Source: Leptolyngbya sp. NIES-2104 (GTDB taxonomy: Bacteria; Cyanobacteriota; Cyanobacteriia; Leptolyngbyales; Leptolyngbyaceae). Taken from it: 64,000 bases of DNA. The position numbers and the translations under genes are program-made. The stretch lies in the NCBI RefSeq assembly GCF_001485215.1, contig NZ_BBWW01000001.1, positions 4,092,001 to 4,156,000 of the forward strand, in the 5' to 3' direction. The notes below the pieces were generated by a model, which saw nothing but the letters and a program-made list of their open reading frames with translations, ran no database searches and was not told where the DNA came from. Below are positions 50,144 to 59,460 of the stretch, in pieces (position 1 is the first letter of the stretch; each line of letters starts with the position of its first letter).

Positions 50144-50494
50144 CTATTGTTCATCAAATTCCTGCGCTAACAAATTCTCAATTTGGATTTTTAACGGCTG
50201 TATTTTGTTCTGTACCGTATCCCAAATGATTTCATCTCTAATTTGAAAATATGCGTGGGCAATAATATCTCGCAAACCTGCAATATTTCGCCATTCTGTT
50301 TCTGGAGAACGATTTCGTAAATCTTGCGGAACTTTCTTCGCCGCCTCACCTAAAATTTCCAAGTTCCGAATCACTGCATCATACCGAAGTTCGTCTGAGA
50401 GAAATTCTTCAAAGGTCATTGCGTTCGTATACCTCAGAATCTTCTCACAGCTTTTCACCATATCTTCCAAGTACAGACGGATGTTACGAGACAT
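50144..50494 (-). CDS. hepT: HepT-like (DUF86) ribonuclease toxin
   Basis: The protein has 116 residues from MSRNIRLYLEDMVKSC, the usual start; six more codons upstream are open. The catalytic RxxxxHxY motif is RDIIAHAY. HepT is the RNase-type toxin of the HepT/MntA type VII module, where MntA inactivates it by adding AMP to the tyrosine of this motif. It overlaps mntA by 11 bp. Confidence 0.9.
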   Translation of the reverse strand: MSRNIRLYLEDMVKSCEKILRYTNAMTFEEFLSDELRYDAVIRNLEILGEAAKKVPQDLRNRSPETEWRNIAGLRDIIAHAYFQIRDEIIWDTVQNKIQPLKIQIENLLAQEFDEQ

Positions 50495-50774
50495 AGATTG
50501 CCTCTCGTTCAACCGTTTCTCGGATTTGAGGTCTTAAGCCATCTTGCATCACCAAATCAACCGAAACTCCTAAGTTATCCTCAAGAAAAAATTTTACATC
50601 CATGTAGCGATCGAGCGTGTAAGGCGGTTCCAAATCCACGAGAAGATCGACATCGCTATCAGGACGCGCCTCATCTCGTGCCACCGATCCAAAAATGGCA
50701 AGCGATCGCACTCCCATTTCTCTCAAAGTTGCCTCATGTTCCTTTAATGTTGCCAAGACCTGATCACGCTTCAT
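50484..50774 (-). CDS. mntA: MntA-type nucleotidyltransferase antitoxin
   Basis: The 96 residues carry GSVARDEARPDSDVDLLVD, the GSX10DXD motif of MntA, preceded by RSLAIFGS. The product adds AMP to HepT. The gene is upstream of hepT on the minus strand, the normal order. It ends inside hepT. Confidence 0.9.
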   Translation of the reverse strand: MKRDQVLATLKEHEATLREMGVRSLAIFGSVARDEARPDSDVDLLVDLEPPYTLDRYMDVKFFLEDNLGVSVDLVMQDGLRPQIRETVEREAIYVS

Positions 50775-50775
50775 C

Positions 50776-51615
50776 TCAATGCCTCAACTCAGTGCTTCTA
50801 TTGTGCAACGCCCTTGATCGCATGAAGAACGCGATCGCACTCAGCGCCGAAATTCCCACGATCCCCGCTAATGGATTGCGATCGATCCCCGTCACCCAAG
50901 CCGGAACTTGATTTGTAAATGTGACCAGTTGCCCCACGTTTACCAGGTAATAGCCCCAAACAACACCCGCATGAAAGCCGATCGACAATCCCAATCGTCC
51001 CCGTGTTGCTCGTTTCGCCCACACCAAAATCGATCCCAAGATAACGAGCGCAAAAAATTGCGGACGAAATCCATGTACAGCGGCGTAAACGACACTACTA
51101 ACAAGCAGCGAAATTTGAGGAGAATAGTCGCGATCGAGTTCGTTCAACAACCATCCGCGAAACAGCAATTCCTCAACAAATCCAACCGCGATCGCCATTA
51201 GCCCCCCTTCTAAAGCGATTCGCGCAAACGTGCTCGACGGAATTTGCCACTGTACCCAACCGAAAACGCCCTGTAGCGCAAACATCAGAAGCAAACTTCC
51301 AAGACCGATCGCTAACCCTTGCAGAAAATTCCGAAAACTTTGGCGCGGCTGGCTTAATCCATAAACTCTAAACAGCGGCTCATGGTAAACGAATCGTCCC
51401 CAGAACTTCACAAGAATGATGAATTCTAGATACAAGACGATGTAAGTGAAAATCGAAGCCAAGTTTCGAGCCGCATCGTTTACGCCATAGATCACGCTGA
51501 TCGCCCATTCGATCGGAATCTTCAGCGGTAACCACATCAGAAACAGCATCAACACAAATAGCCCAATCCGGATCGGAGTTGGGCGGTGGGAAATTGCAGC
51601 AAAATTGAATTTCAA
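50776..51615 (-). CDS. CPBP family intramembrane glutamic protease
   Basis: The 279 residues have about eight hydrophobic segments. The CPBP motifs are EELLFRGWLL, SSVVYAAVHGF and FHAGVVWG; the last has His but lacks the HxxxN seen in the protein at 2076. It stops 1 bp before mntA. Unlike the other CPBP protease here it lacks a long polar N-terminal region. Substrate is unknown. Confidence 0.87.
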   Translation of the reverse strand: MKFNFAAISHRPTPIRIGLFVLMLFLMWLPLKIPIEWAISVIYGVNDAARNLASIFTYIVLYLEFIILVKFWGRFVYHEPLFRVYGLSQPRQSFRNFLQGLAIGLGSLLLMFALQGVFGWVQWQIPSSTFARIALEGGLMAIAVGFVEELLFRGWLLNELDRDYSPQISLLVSSVVYAAVHGFRPQFFALVILGSILVWAKRATRGRLGLSIGFHAGVVWGYYLVNVGQLVTFTNQVPAWVTGIDRNPLAGIVGISALSAIAFFMRSRALHNRSTELRH

Positions 51616-51629
51616 GCGGATTTTGGGGG

Positions 51630-51911
51630 TTATTCGTCAGGCTCGATCGTACTCTCCAAGCCCTTCATTTTCAGAGTTTCGCTATAAAACTCTGCGTGTT
51701 CCTGAGCACAAGTAATGACCAGCCCAACCCCACTATTGTGAGTCTCCATCATGATGTCGACGGCTTGAGGCTGAGTCAGACTCGGAACGGTTTCAATCAA
51801 CGCCTGCACCACGTATTCCATTGTGTTGTAGTCGTCGTTATGAAGCAAAACACGGTAACGCGGTGCAAGTTTTCGGGTTGTTGAACGCTTTTCAATAGTT
51901 TCAACAGACAC
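51630..51911 (-). CDS. clpS: ATP-dependent Clp protease adaptor ClpS
   Basis: The 93 residues have RYRVLLHNDDYNTMEYVVQAL, the ClpS binding pocket block, then the MMETHNSGVGLVITC block with the His that contacts the N-degron. It delivers N-end-rule substrates to ClpC-P. Cyanobacteria usually have ClpS1 and ClpS2; which this is cannot be told. Confidence 0.93.
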   Translation of the reverse strand: MSVETIEKRSTTRKLAPRYRVLLHNDDYNTMEYVVQALIETVPSLTQPQAVDIMMETHNSGVGLVITCAQEHAEFYSETLKMKGLESTIEPDE

Positions 51912-52187
51912 AGTTCTATCCTCTCCGTTAGCGATTAGGGGACAATTTAGGGATTTTCCACCCCATTGATTGTAATGATGATCGATCGTGAACTGAGAGT
52001 TTCAGTCCAACCCTTCGTCCGGGTAGAAAATCAGGGTGGCACATCGCGTCTTAGCGTTTCTTCACGATGCACGTCATTGTCATTCTAGCCAAACCCTGAA
52101 AAATCGATCAATCCGAACGGACAGTAGCAGGTTATTGCAACCGAATTTTAGAATAGAAAATGCTTTGATAAAACCTTCATAAAGTCT

Positions 52188-52571
52188 ATGGCTGCCGAAT
52201 TTCAGCAGTTTCACTCTTCCCAAATCGTCTTTCTTGAACACAACGGCGTTCGTCTTTACGCTGAGGTGGTGCAATTCGTGGAATCCAGGCGACTGTGCTG
52301 GGTTCGTCCGATCGCACTTGTGACTTCCGAAGGCGACTGGACTGATGGCGATCGTCTAACGCTACAGGATTTGCAGGACGGCTCTGATCTGATGTGTCCT
52401 GCTGTGCTCTTTCGAGAAGCCTTGGATGTTGAAGTGTTGCCGATCTTGGCTCGACTGGGAGCCGAATCAAAAGAGAAAAATCCGCTTTCTCATCGTCATC
52501 TACACCAATTTATTCAGCAGATTTGGCAAGCGCGTCCAGAAGTCTTCGAGAATCGATCGACCCAACATTAG
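52188..52571 (+). CDS. Conserved cyanobacterial hypothetical protein
   Basis: The 127-residue protein starts AAEFQQFHSSQIVFLEHNGVRLYAEVVQF. It is strand-rich in the first half (RLCWVRPIALV) and has a helical C-terminal end with HRHLHQFIQQIWQARPEVF. No family or membrane segment is recognised. It seems co-oriented with, but unlinked to, the STAS gene 235 bp on. Confidence 0.65.
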   Translation: MAAEFQQFHSSQIVFLEHNGVRLYAEVVQFVESRRLCWVRPIALVTSEGDWTDGDRLTLQDLQDGSDLMCPAVLFREALDVEVLPILARLGAESKEKNPLSHRHLHQFIQQIWQARPEVFENRSTQH

Positions 52572-52806
52572 TGTTTTGAATGTTACATAAGGAAGAAGCT
52601 GATTCTATGGTTTGATGAAGCTGCGCCGGATGCGATTATGTATATTTGCATACATTATTCGTAGATCTACTTACTGAAAACTTTAAACAAAGCTCTGAAT
52701 CGAATAAAGTTTCTGCGAACCCACGAGCCTGCCCTAGGCGTTCTTTAGTCAGTCCAGTTATCGTCAAAACGTCCACCAGAAAACCTTGTTTGAGATCGGT
52801 ACATTT

Positions 52807-53142
52807 ATGCAGAGTTTGCTCATTCGTTCACAAGCTGCCATCCTTCGCCCGTGCGGTGCTCTCAATGCTGCAACTGCCGCAGAATTTCAATCCCAATTTC
52901 ATTCTGCGATTCTCTCCGAACAAAACAGCGCTCTCCTCATTGATATGAGCCAGGTTGAATCATTAGACAGCGCAGGTTTAATGGCTCTGGTTTCGACGTT
53001 GAACTTGGCACAAGCGAACGGAAAACGATTAAGCCTCTGTGCAGTTTCGGTATCGATCCGAATCGTATTTGAACTGACGCAGCTCGATCGAGTCTTCGAG
53101 ATTTTCGACAGTATGACCGCGTTTGAACTCGCGATCGCTTGA
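52807..53142 (+). CDS. STAS domain anti-sigma factor antagonist
   Basis: The protein has 111 residues from MQSLLIRSQAAILRP; a TTG seven codons earlier is possible. The STAS core includes LLIDMSQVESLDSAGLMALVSTL, with the phosphorylatable Ser of DSAG, as in SpoIIAA. Such proteins bind anti-sigma kinases until phosphorylated. No kinase or sigma gene is adjacent, so it may act with a distant partner. Confidence 0.87.
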   Translation: MQSLLIRSQAAILRPCGALNAATAAEFQSQFHSAILSEQNSALLIDMSQVESLDSAGLMALVSTLNLAQANGKRLSLCAVSVSIRIVFELTQLDRVFEIFDSMTAFELAIA

Positions 53143-53224
53143 ATTCATTGATTCACCTTGCTTTTCAATCCGCCATCGTCGCTATACTGGAAAGTCGATC
53201 GCGCTCAAAAAGGCAAGGTGAACT

Positions 53225-55786
53225 GTGACAATTGCAGTTGAAAATCTCTTAAATACTGATATTCTGCGTCCGGCTCGATATCTTGGTAACGAACTCGGAG
53301 CCGTTCACAAGCCTTGGACTGATGCGAGTGTTCGATGGGTGTTGACCTATCCCGAAATCTACGAAGTAGGAGCCTCGAACCTCGGTCACATCATTCTTTA
53401 CAGCATTCTGAATACCCAGCCTCGGCAGTTATGCGATCGAGCTTATCTCCCTGCACCCGATCTCGCCGCCAAACTCCGAGAAACGAACACGCCTCTATTT
53501 GCGGTGGAGTCCCGTCGTCCGCTGACTGATTTCGATATTCTCGGATTCAGCTTGAGTTACGAACTCGGCGCGACGAACATTCTCGAAATGCTCGATCTTG
53601 CGGGAATTCCCTTGACTTGGAAAGCGCGATCGGAGTCTGATCCCCTCATTTTTGCAGGCGGACAAACCGCAACCTCAAACCCTGAGCCGTATGCTGATTT
53701 CTTCGATTTCGTGGCACTGGGTGACGGAGAAGAACTTCTCCCCGAAATCGGCTTAGTCGTCGAAGAAGGCAAAGCCGCAGGATTGAGCCGTGAGGAATTA
53801 TTGCTTGATCTAGCTCAAGTTCCGGGCGTTTATGTGCCCAGATTCTACGATATGGCTCCAGATGGTTCCGTCCATCCGAATCGTCCAGACGTGCCACAAC
53901 GGATTCTCAGACGGGTAGCAACTCCGATTCCGGCATATTCGATCGGGCTAGTTCCGTATGTGCAAACAGTACACGATCGATTAACGATCGAAATCCGTCG
54001 CGGTTGCACTAGAGGGTGTCGATTCTGCCAGCCGGGAATGTTGACTCGTCCCGCTCGCGATGTCGAACCGGAAGAGGTTGTAGACGCGATCGAGGCGGGT
54101 ATGAGAGCGACCGGATACAACGAATTTTCGCTGCTGTCCCTCAGTTGCTCGGATTATCTTGCTTTGCCTGCGGTTGGAGTCGAGATCAAAAATCGGCTGA
54201 AAGGTGAAAATATTTCGCTCTCCTTACCGAGTCAGAGAGTAGATCGCTTTGATGAAAATATCGCCAATATCATCGGTGGCACTCGTCAAACCGGACTCAC
54301 GTTCGCGCCCGAAGCTGGAACCCAGAGAATGCGCGACATTATCAATAAAGGTCTGACGAATGAAGAACTACTGCGAGGCGTGAAAACCGCTTTTGAACAA
54401 GGTTGGGACAAAATTAAGCTGTATTTCATGATTGGGCTTCCGGGTGAAACCGATCCGGACGTGTTGGGAATTGCAGACACGATTCGCTGGTTGCGTCGGG
54501 AATGTACGAAACAAGGACGCAGACGGTTAGATTTCAATGTGACGATTTCTAATTTCACGCCGAAACCTCATACGCCGTTTCAGTGGCACTCGGTTTCGAC
54601 GACGGAATTTAAGCGGAAACAGGCATTACTCAGAGAAGCATTTCGATCGATCAAAGGCGTGAAAATCAATTTCACCGACACCCGAATCTCAGCAATGGAA
54701 GATTTTGTCGGTAGAGGCGATCGACGTTTAGCCCCGGTCGTTCAACGCGCTTGGGAACTTGGTGCAGGAATGGACTCTTGGTGGGAGAGTTTAGAAAAAG
54801 CGTTTGGAGCGTGGACGCAAGCGATCGAGGAAGCGGGTGTTACTTGGAAATACCGCCAAGTCGAAAATGGTGAATGGAATATTTTCGAGGCGGATGAATC
54901 CAGTACACTCGATGCCCCGTTGCCTTGGGATCACTTGGATACAGGAATTGATAAGAAATGGCTGAAAGAAGATTTACAGAAAGCTCTAGAAGCCGCAATC
55001 GTTCCCGATTGTTCGTTTGAAGGCTGTTCTCACTGCGGTGTCTGTGGAGTCGATTTTGGTCACAATATCGTGATTCCGCCGCCTGAAATTCCTGGATTTA
55101 CAGGACATTTCGAGCCGAACCAGACACGGGCGCAACGCTTACGGGTACGAATGGGGAAAGAAGGGGAAATGGCACTGTTAAGCCATTTAGACATTATGCG
55201 ATTGTTCGATCGTGCGGTTCGTCGCGCTTCGATTCCAGTCGCATTTACGGGTGGATTTCATCCCTCGCCCCGAATTGTCCCCGCGAGTGCGTTACCGCTT
55301 GGGGTCAGTAGCTCCGGAGAACTGGTGGATTTTGAACTGACACGATCGATGAATGTCGAAGAGTTTCGCGATCAGCTTTCTGCCCAACTTCCCGCAGAGA
55401 TTCCGATTTACTCGATCGAGGAAATTGACCCACAACAACCCGCGACCGCCGTTCTCCTGCAAAAAGCAGAATACCGAATCGAAGTCGAGTCTGAAACCGA
55501 AGCAGCCTGGGAGACTTGGATCGAGGAAACTTTGGCAAAATCTGAGATTTGGTTAGAGCAAACCACGAAGAAGGGTAAAACCTACCCGCTCGATGTACGC
55601 GATCGCTTATTTGATCTGCAAGTCATTGAGTCAACCGTGCAGAAAGCAACTCTGCAATACATCGGTAGCTGTCAGAATGATGGAACGCTATTACGTCCAG
55701 AGCAAATGATTACGATTCTTGAACAAGTTTCTGGACAAGAATTACATCTATTAACGATTCATCGCAATCAGCTATTTTTGGCGTAA
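53225..55786 (+). CDS. Radical SAM protein (TIGR03960) fused to DUF2344 (TIGR03936)
   Basis: The 853 residues start at GTG. An N-terminal B12-binding-like domain (1-240) precedes a radical SAM domain with CTRGCRFCQPG (CxxxCxxC, about residue 261), and the DUF2344 part begins near residue 640 (RVRMGKEGEMALLSHLDIMRLF). A Cys-rich insert (CSFEGCSHCGVCG, about 600-612) may hold a further cluster. In many bacteria the two parts are separate genes next to rne/rng; here they are fused and precede rne. Confidence 0.9.
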   Translation: MTIAVENLLNTDILRPARYLGNELGAVHKPWTDASVRWVLTYPEIYEVGASNLGHIILYSILNTQPRQLCDRAYLPAPDLAAKLRETNTPLFAVESRRPLTDFDILGFSLSYELGATNILEMLDLAGIPLTWKARSESDPLIFAGGQTATSNPEPYADFFDFVALGDGEELLPEIGLVVEEGKAAGLSREELLLDLAQVPGVYVPRFYDMAPDGSVHPNRPDVPQRILRRVATPIPAYSIGLVPYVQTVHDRLTIEIRRGCTRGCRFCQPGMLTRPARDVEPEEVVDAIEAGMRATGYNEFSLLSLSCSDYLALPAVGVEIKNRLKGENISLSLPSQRVDRFDENIANIIGGTRQTGLTFAPEAGTQRMRDIINKGLTNEELLRGVKTAFEQGWDKIKLYFMIGLPGETDPDVLGIADTIRWLRRECTKQGRRRLDFNVTISNFTPKPHTPFQWHSVSTTEFKRKQALLREAFRSIKGVKINFTDTRISAMEDFVGRGDRRLAPVVQRAWELGAGMDSWWESLEKAFGAWTQAIEEAGVTWKYRQVENGEWNIFEADESSTLDAPLPWDHLDTGIDKKWLKEDLQKALEAAIVPDCSFEGCSHCGVCGVDFGHNIVIPPPEIPGFTGHFEPNQTRAQRLRVRMGKEGEMALLSHLDIMRLFDRAVRRASIPVAFTGGFHPSPRIVPASALPLGVSSSGELVDFELTRSMNVEEFRDQLSAQLPAEIPIYSIEEIDPQQPATAVLLQKAEYRIEVESETEAAWETWIEETLAKSEIWLEQTTKKGKTYPLDVRDRLFDLQVIESTVQKATLQYIGSCQNDGTLLRPEQMITILEQVSGQELHLLTIHRNQLFLA

Positions 55787-55830
55787 TTAAACTTTCCTTT
55801 CTGACCCTACACAAAATCAAATCGTCAAAA

Positions 55831-55861
55831 TTGGTACGGATGCAAATTCGCACGTTATAAT
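55831..55861 (+). promoter_or_regulatory. Probable rne promoter
   Basis: TATAAT at 55856-55861 is preceded by TTGGTA at 55831-55836, with a 19-bp spacer, slightly long. The transcript start would be near 55868, giving a leader of about 320 bases. Confidence 0.5.
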
Positions 55862-55867
55862 GCTTTG

Positions 55868-56191
55868 CATCACAGACTGTGGTGAGCTAGGGAAACCCGT
55901 AGATGCGTCGGGTGTTGGTCTTAGAAACTCACTCAGGCTGTTAGCCAGATTTTCGCAATTCTTCATCCAGATGCAGCGGACGAAATATCTCCGATCGCTG
56001 CCTGCTTGATCGAAGTTCACTCATTGACTGTCCAAAGTCAGAGTGAGGATCGGTTTGAGGTCGTTTTTCCAAACCTCTCACGTCGAGCACTACTCAGACT
56101 TCATCGTGATAGAGCGTTCACGTTTTTGTGTTATCTGCGAAAGAAGCAAAACTTCAAAGGCTTCGATCGCGCCCCGTTTTGAGGAAATTGA
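55868..56191 (+). promoter_or_regulatory. Long 5' leader of rne, about 320 bases, no gene
   Basis: No coding frame is convincing here. RNase E mRNAs are known to carry long 5' UTRs used for auto-regulation by cleavage. Single-stranded T- and A-rich stretches occur (for example around 56120-56140). Confidence 0.45.
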
Positions 56192-58318
56192 ATGCCAAAG
56201 CAAATTGTGATTGCTGAGCAGCATAGAATCGCTGCTGTATTTTCAGAAGATCAGATCCAAGAATTAATTGTTGCTACCGGAAGTCATCAGGTCAGCGACA
56301 TTTATCTAGGAATCGTCGAAAACGTTCTCCCCGGAATTGATGCCGCATTTGTCAACATCGGTGATTCTGAACGAAATGGATTTATCCACGTTTCAGATTT
56401 AGGTCCACTAAGACTAAAGCGATCGGCAGGTTCGATCACAGAACTGCTTGCCCCCCAGCAAAAAGTTCTTGTGCAGGTGATGAAGGAGCCGACCGGAAAT
56501 AAAGGTCCGCGCCTCACCGGAAATATTTCGATGCCGGGTCGCTATTTAGTGCTGATGCCGTACGGTCGGGGAGTTAATCTCTCCCGCCGAATTCGCAACG
56601 AAAATGAGCGAAACCGTCTCAGAGCCTTAGCGATTTTGATTAAACCCGCTGGTATGGGAATTGTGATCCGTACCGAAGCCGAAGGAATGCCCGAAGAGGC
56701 AATCATGGAGGACTTAGAAGCCCTTCAGCGGCAGTGGGAAGCGATTTTACAAGAAGCAGGTTCGACTCGTGCACCTGCACTTTTAAATCGCGATGACGAC
56801 TTTATTCAAAAAGTTCTACGGGATGTTTACAGTTCTGATGTCAATCGAATCGTTGTAGATTCTCACACCGGATTAAAGCGAGTTAAACAACAGTTATTAA
56901 ACTGGGGTGGGGGGAAATCTCCGCAAGGAATTCTGACCGAGCATCACCGCGATCGTATTTCCATTCTCGATTACTTCCGCGTTAATGCCGCGATTCGAGA
57001 AGCCCTCAAACCGAGAGTTGACTTACCTTCTGGCGGTTATATCATCATCGAGCGAACCGAGGCGCTGACTGTAATTGATGTCAACTCTGGATCATTTACG
57101 CGATCGGCAACCGCGAGAGAAACGGTACTTTGGACAAACTGCGAAGCGGCAACCGAAATCGCTCGACAGCTTCGTTTAAGAAATATTGCCGGGGTGATCA
57201 TCGTAGACTTCATCGACATGGAGTCGCGCCGCGATCAGTTGCAAGTTCTGGAGCATTTCAATAAAGCACTGCGATCGGACAAAGCGAAACCGCAAATTTC
57301 CCAGCTTTCCGAACTCGGTTTAGTCGAACTCACCCGGAAACGTCAAGGAAAAAACATTTACGAATTGTTCGGTCGTCCCTGTCCAACCTGTGGCGGTTTG
57401 GGTCACGTCGTTCATCTGCCAGGTGAAACTGAACCCGAAGAAGGCAGTGAAAGTCTCGATTCCCGTCCTGCCGCTCGATACGAGAGCACTCCCCGACGCG
57501 CTGAACCTCGCCGCGATCTGACTCCTTCCCCCGCAGCAGAAGCCTTCTGGGAAGGCGATGATTTAGAAGGGGAGGCAGGCGAAAACGATCTCGAATTGCT
57601 GCATCATCCGAGCTATCAAGAACGCGGTCGATCGGCAAGAAATCGTCGTCAACGTCGTCCTCGCATCGGTGAAGAAGCTCCACGCGCTGAGTTTCCGCGC
57701 AGTGATGCTCCAGTCCGGGAAGCACCCCCCAGACCGAGCCGTTGGGAAGAGTCCGGCACACGTCCGAATGGCTCAACTCCTGCACCAACGCTAGTGAACC
57801 GATCGCTGCCCGAATTCGCACCCGAACCCGCGATCGATGCTGCCCCCGTCGAGGAAGCTCCTCGCGAAAATCGGTACGAAGATCGGCGCAATAATCGCAA
57901 TCAAAGACGCGATCGGTTCAACAAAACCCCGGCTGAACCCCCAGAAGTGGTTTATGTCGAAATGACTCCAGACGAGCAAGATGTTTACGCTTGGATGGGA
58001 ATTTCGCCGCTGATCCTGTCGGGTCAGGAAGTGAAGAATCCGAAATCTGCGATCGTGTCGATTCTCCTTCCCGGTGAGGCTCCCCCACCTGAGGCGGCTC
58101 AATCTGCACCGACTGAGGAACTAACAACGATCGACGTTTCCTCACTCGAAGAACCCGTCGAAGTGCCCGTCGAAGCGGATTTCCCTGAACTTGCTGCACC
58201 TGAAATTGTCGCAGCAGTGGAAACACCAGAACCGGAAGCCGCATCCGCCGAAGAACCAGAGGAAGAAGCCCCGGTCAGAAGAAGAAGAAGACGATCGTCT
58301 GCAACCGCAGGCGAGTAA
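56192..58318 (+). CDS. rne: Ribonuclease E/G (Rne/Rng family)
   Basis: The 708 residues have an S1 domain (about 35-120), the DNase I-like catalytic site with VIDVNSGSFTRS and VIIVDFIDM (Mg-binding Asp), and a Zn-link CPTCGGLGHV (about 398). The C-terminal half from 410 is disordered and rich in Glu, Pro and Arg. The tail RRRRRRSS is the cyanobacterial motif that binds polynucleotide phosphorylase. It cuts mRNA and rRNA precursors. rnhB starts 2 bp after the stop. Confidence 0.95.
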   Translation: MPKQIVIAEQHRIAAVFSEDQIQELIVATGSHQVSDIYLGIVENVLPGIDAAFVNIGDSERNGFIHVSDLGPLRLKRSAGSITELLAPQQKVLVQVMKEPTGNKGPRLTGNISMPGRYLVLMPYGRGVNLSRRIRNENERNRLRALAILIKPAGMGIVIRTEAEGMPEEAIMEDLEALQRQWEAILQEAGSTRAPALLNRDDDFIQKVLRDVYSSDVNRIVVDSHTGLKRVKQQLLNWGGGKSPQGILTEHHRDRISILDYFRVNAAIREALKPRVDLPSGGYIIIERTEALTVIDVNSGSFTRSATARETVLWTNCEAATEIARQLRLRNIAGVIIVDFIDMESRRDQLQVLEHFNKALRSDKAKPQISQLSELGLVELTRKRQGKNIYELFGRPCPTCGGLGHVVHLPGETEPEEGSESLDSRPAARYESTPRRAEPRRDLTPSPAAEAFWEGDDLEGEAGENDLELLHHPSYQERGRSARNRRQRRPRIGEEAPRAEFPRSDAPVREAPPRPSRWEESGTRPNGSTPAPTLVNRSLPEFAPEPAIDAAPVEEAPRENRYEDRRNNRNQRRDRFNKTPAEPPEVVYVEMTPDEQDVYAWMGISPLILSGQEVKNPKSAIVSILLPGEAPPPEAAQSAPTEELTTIDVSSLEEPVEVPVEADFPELAAPEIVAAVETPEPEAASAEEPEEEAPVRRRRRRSSATAGE

Positions 58319-58319
58319 C

Positions 58320-58955
58320 GTGCCTCAGAATCCGACTTTAGAAATGGAGCAGTCCTTGTGGAAACAGGGACTGCTTCGTGTTGCAGGTGTGGATGAAGCG
58401 GGTTTAGGTTGCCTTGCAGGTCCGCTCGTTGCCGCAGCCGTCCTTTTACCGTCTTACTGTGAGATGATCGAAGGTGTTCGAGATTCTAAACTTCTATCTG
58501 CGTCCGCTCGATCGCGTCTTTTCAATCCAGTCAAAGAGAACGCGATCGCAGTCGGAGTCGGAATCGCAACTGTCCAAGAGATTGAACAGATCAACGTTCT
58601 TCGCGCTTCCTATCTCGCAATGCAACGGGCACTGAAGCGAATTGCACCTTACGATCATGCTTTGATCGATGGTCGCCCGATTAAACAGGCCGATTTAGGT
58701 TCACACACTGCAATCATTGATGGTGACGCGACTTGTTACGCGATCGCGTGTGCCTCGATTATTGCGAAAGTGAGACGCGATCGATTTATGCAGCGACTTG
58801 CAATGCGATATCCTCACTACGGATGGGAACGCAATGCAGGCTACGGAACGAAACAGCATTTGGAAGCGATCGACCAATTCGGCATCACTCCTTATCACCG
58901 TCGAACTTACGCACCGATTCAGAAAGCGATCGAGCAATTAGAGCTTTTTCGCTAG
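58320..58955 (+). CDS. rnhB: Ribonuclease HII
   Basis: I choose GTG 58320 (coupled to rne, GGCGAG upstream); ATG 58344 is the alternative. The protein has 211 residues. [15 protein letters not shown] (first two catalytic acids), VRDSKLL, then SIIAKVRRD and [11 protein letters not shown] fit RNase HII. Unusually, the GRG motif that reads the 2'-OH at the RNA-DNA junction is GLG: Leu replaces Arg. It removes single ribonucleotides from DNA if active. Confidence 0.92.
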   Translation: MPQNPTLEMEQSLWKQGLLRVAGVDEAGLGCLAGPLVAAAVLLPSYCEMIEGVRDSKLLSASARSRLFNPVKENAIAVGVGIATVQEIEQINVLRASYLAMQRALKRIAPYDHALIDGRPIKQADLGSHTAIIDGDATCYAIACASIIAKVRRDRFMQRLAMRYPHYGWERNAGYGTKQHLEAIDQFGITPYHRRTYAPIQKAIEQLELFR

Positions 58956-58995
58956 ATCATTTAAGCTATGTTTATCTAAATCTAGGAGCCTAAAT

Positions 58996-59184
58996 ATGAA
59001 GGCGAATTCGATTAAACAAGAAGCGCAGCGGCTGATCGACGAACTCGACGAAACCGCAACTTGGGAAGACTTGATGTACAAAATTTACGTTCGACAAGCG
59101 ATCGAAAAGGGCATCAAAGACAGCGACGAGGGAAAAACGCTAGATGTCGAGCAAGTTCGCGCTAGATTTGGGCTGAATCCGTGA
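58996..59184 (+). CDS. Small antitoxin-like protein of a ParE-type pair
   Basis: The 62-residue protein (starts KANSIKQEAQRLIDELDETA) is helical and has the tail TLDVEQVRARFGL, seen in antitoxins that occur with ParE toxins. AGGAG lies eight bases before the ATG. The stop overlaps the GTG start of the toxin gene (GTGA). Confidence 0.83.
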   Translation: MKANSIKQEAQRLIDELDETATWEDLMYKIYVRQAIEKGIKDSDEGKTLDVEQVRARFGLNP

Positions 59185-59456
59185 GAGTTGTCTGGACAGA
59201 AATAGCCATAAATCAGTTACAAGGCATTTACGATTACATTGCTCAGACCTCAATCGCTTATGCAGATCAGACTGTCGATCGACTAACTCGACGCTCTCAA
59301 CAAATTGCAAGCTTTCCGCGCTCAGGAAGAATGGTTCCAGAATTTCAAGATGATAGTATCCGCGAAGTGATTGAGAATCCGTACAGGCTGATCTATCGGA
59401 TTCTGCCGGAGCAAATCGACGTGATTGCAGTCGTACACGGCTCACAGATTCTATAA
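59181..59456 (+). CDS. RelE/ParE family toxin
   Basis: The 91 residues start at GTG 59181: VVWTEIAINQLQGIYDYIAQTS, then RRSQQIASFPRSGRMVPEFQ, REVIENPYRLIYRIL and VVHGSQIL, the whole ParE/RelE pattern. It appears intact. Toxins of this type inhibit gyrase or cleave mRNA at the ribosome. Confidence 0.9.
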   Translation: MRVVWTEIAINQLQGIYDYIAQTSIAYADQTVDRLTRRSQQIASFPRSGRMVPEFQDDSIREVIENPYRLIYRILPEQIDVIAVVHGSQIL

Positions 59457-59460
59457 CGGG

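Noticed and set aside
52638-52655. ATGTAT/ATACAT inverted repeat upstream of the STAS gene
   Set aside because: Only 6 bp per arm in AT-rich DNA; too weak to call an operator.
57330-57821. 163-codon open frame on the minus strand
   Set aside because: It lies opposite the Arg/Glu/Pro-rich half of rne, where composition keeps the antisense frame open; no recognisable protein.
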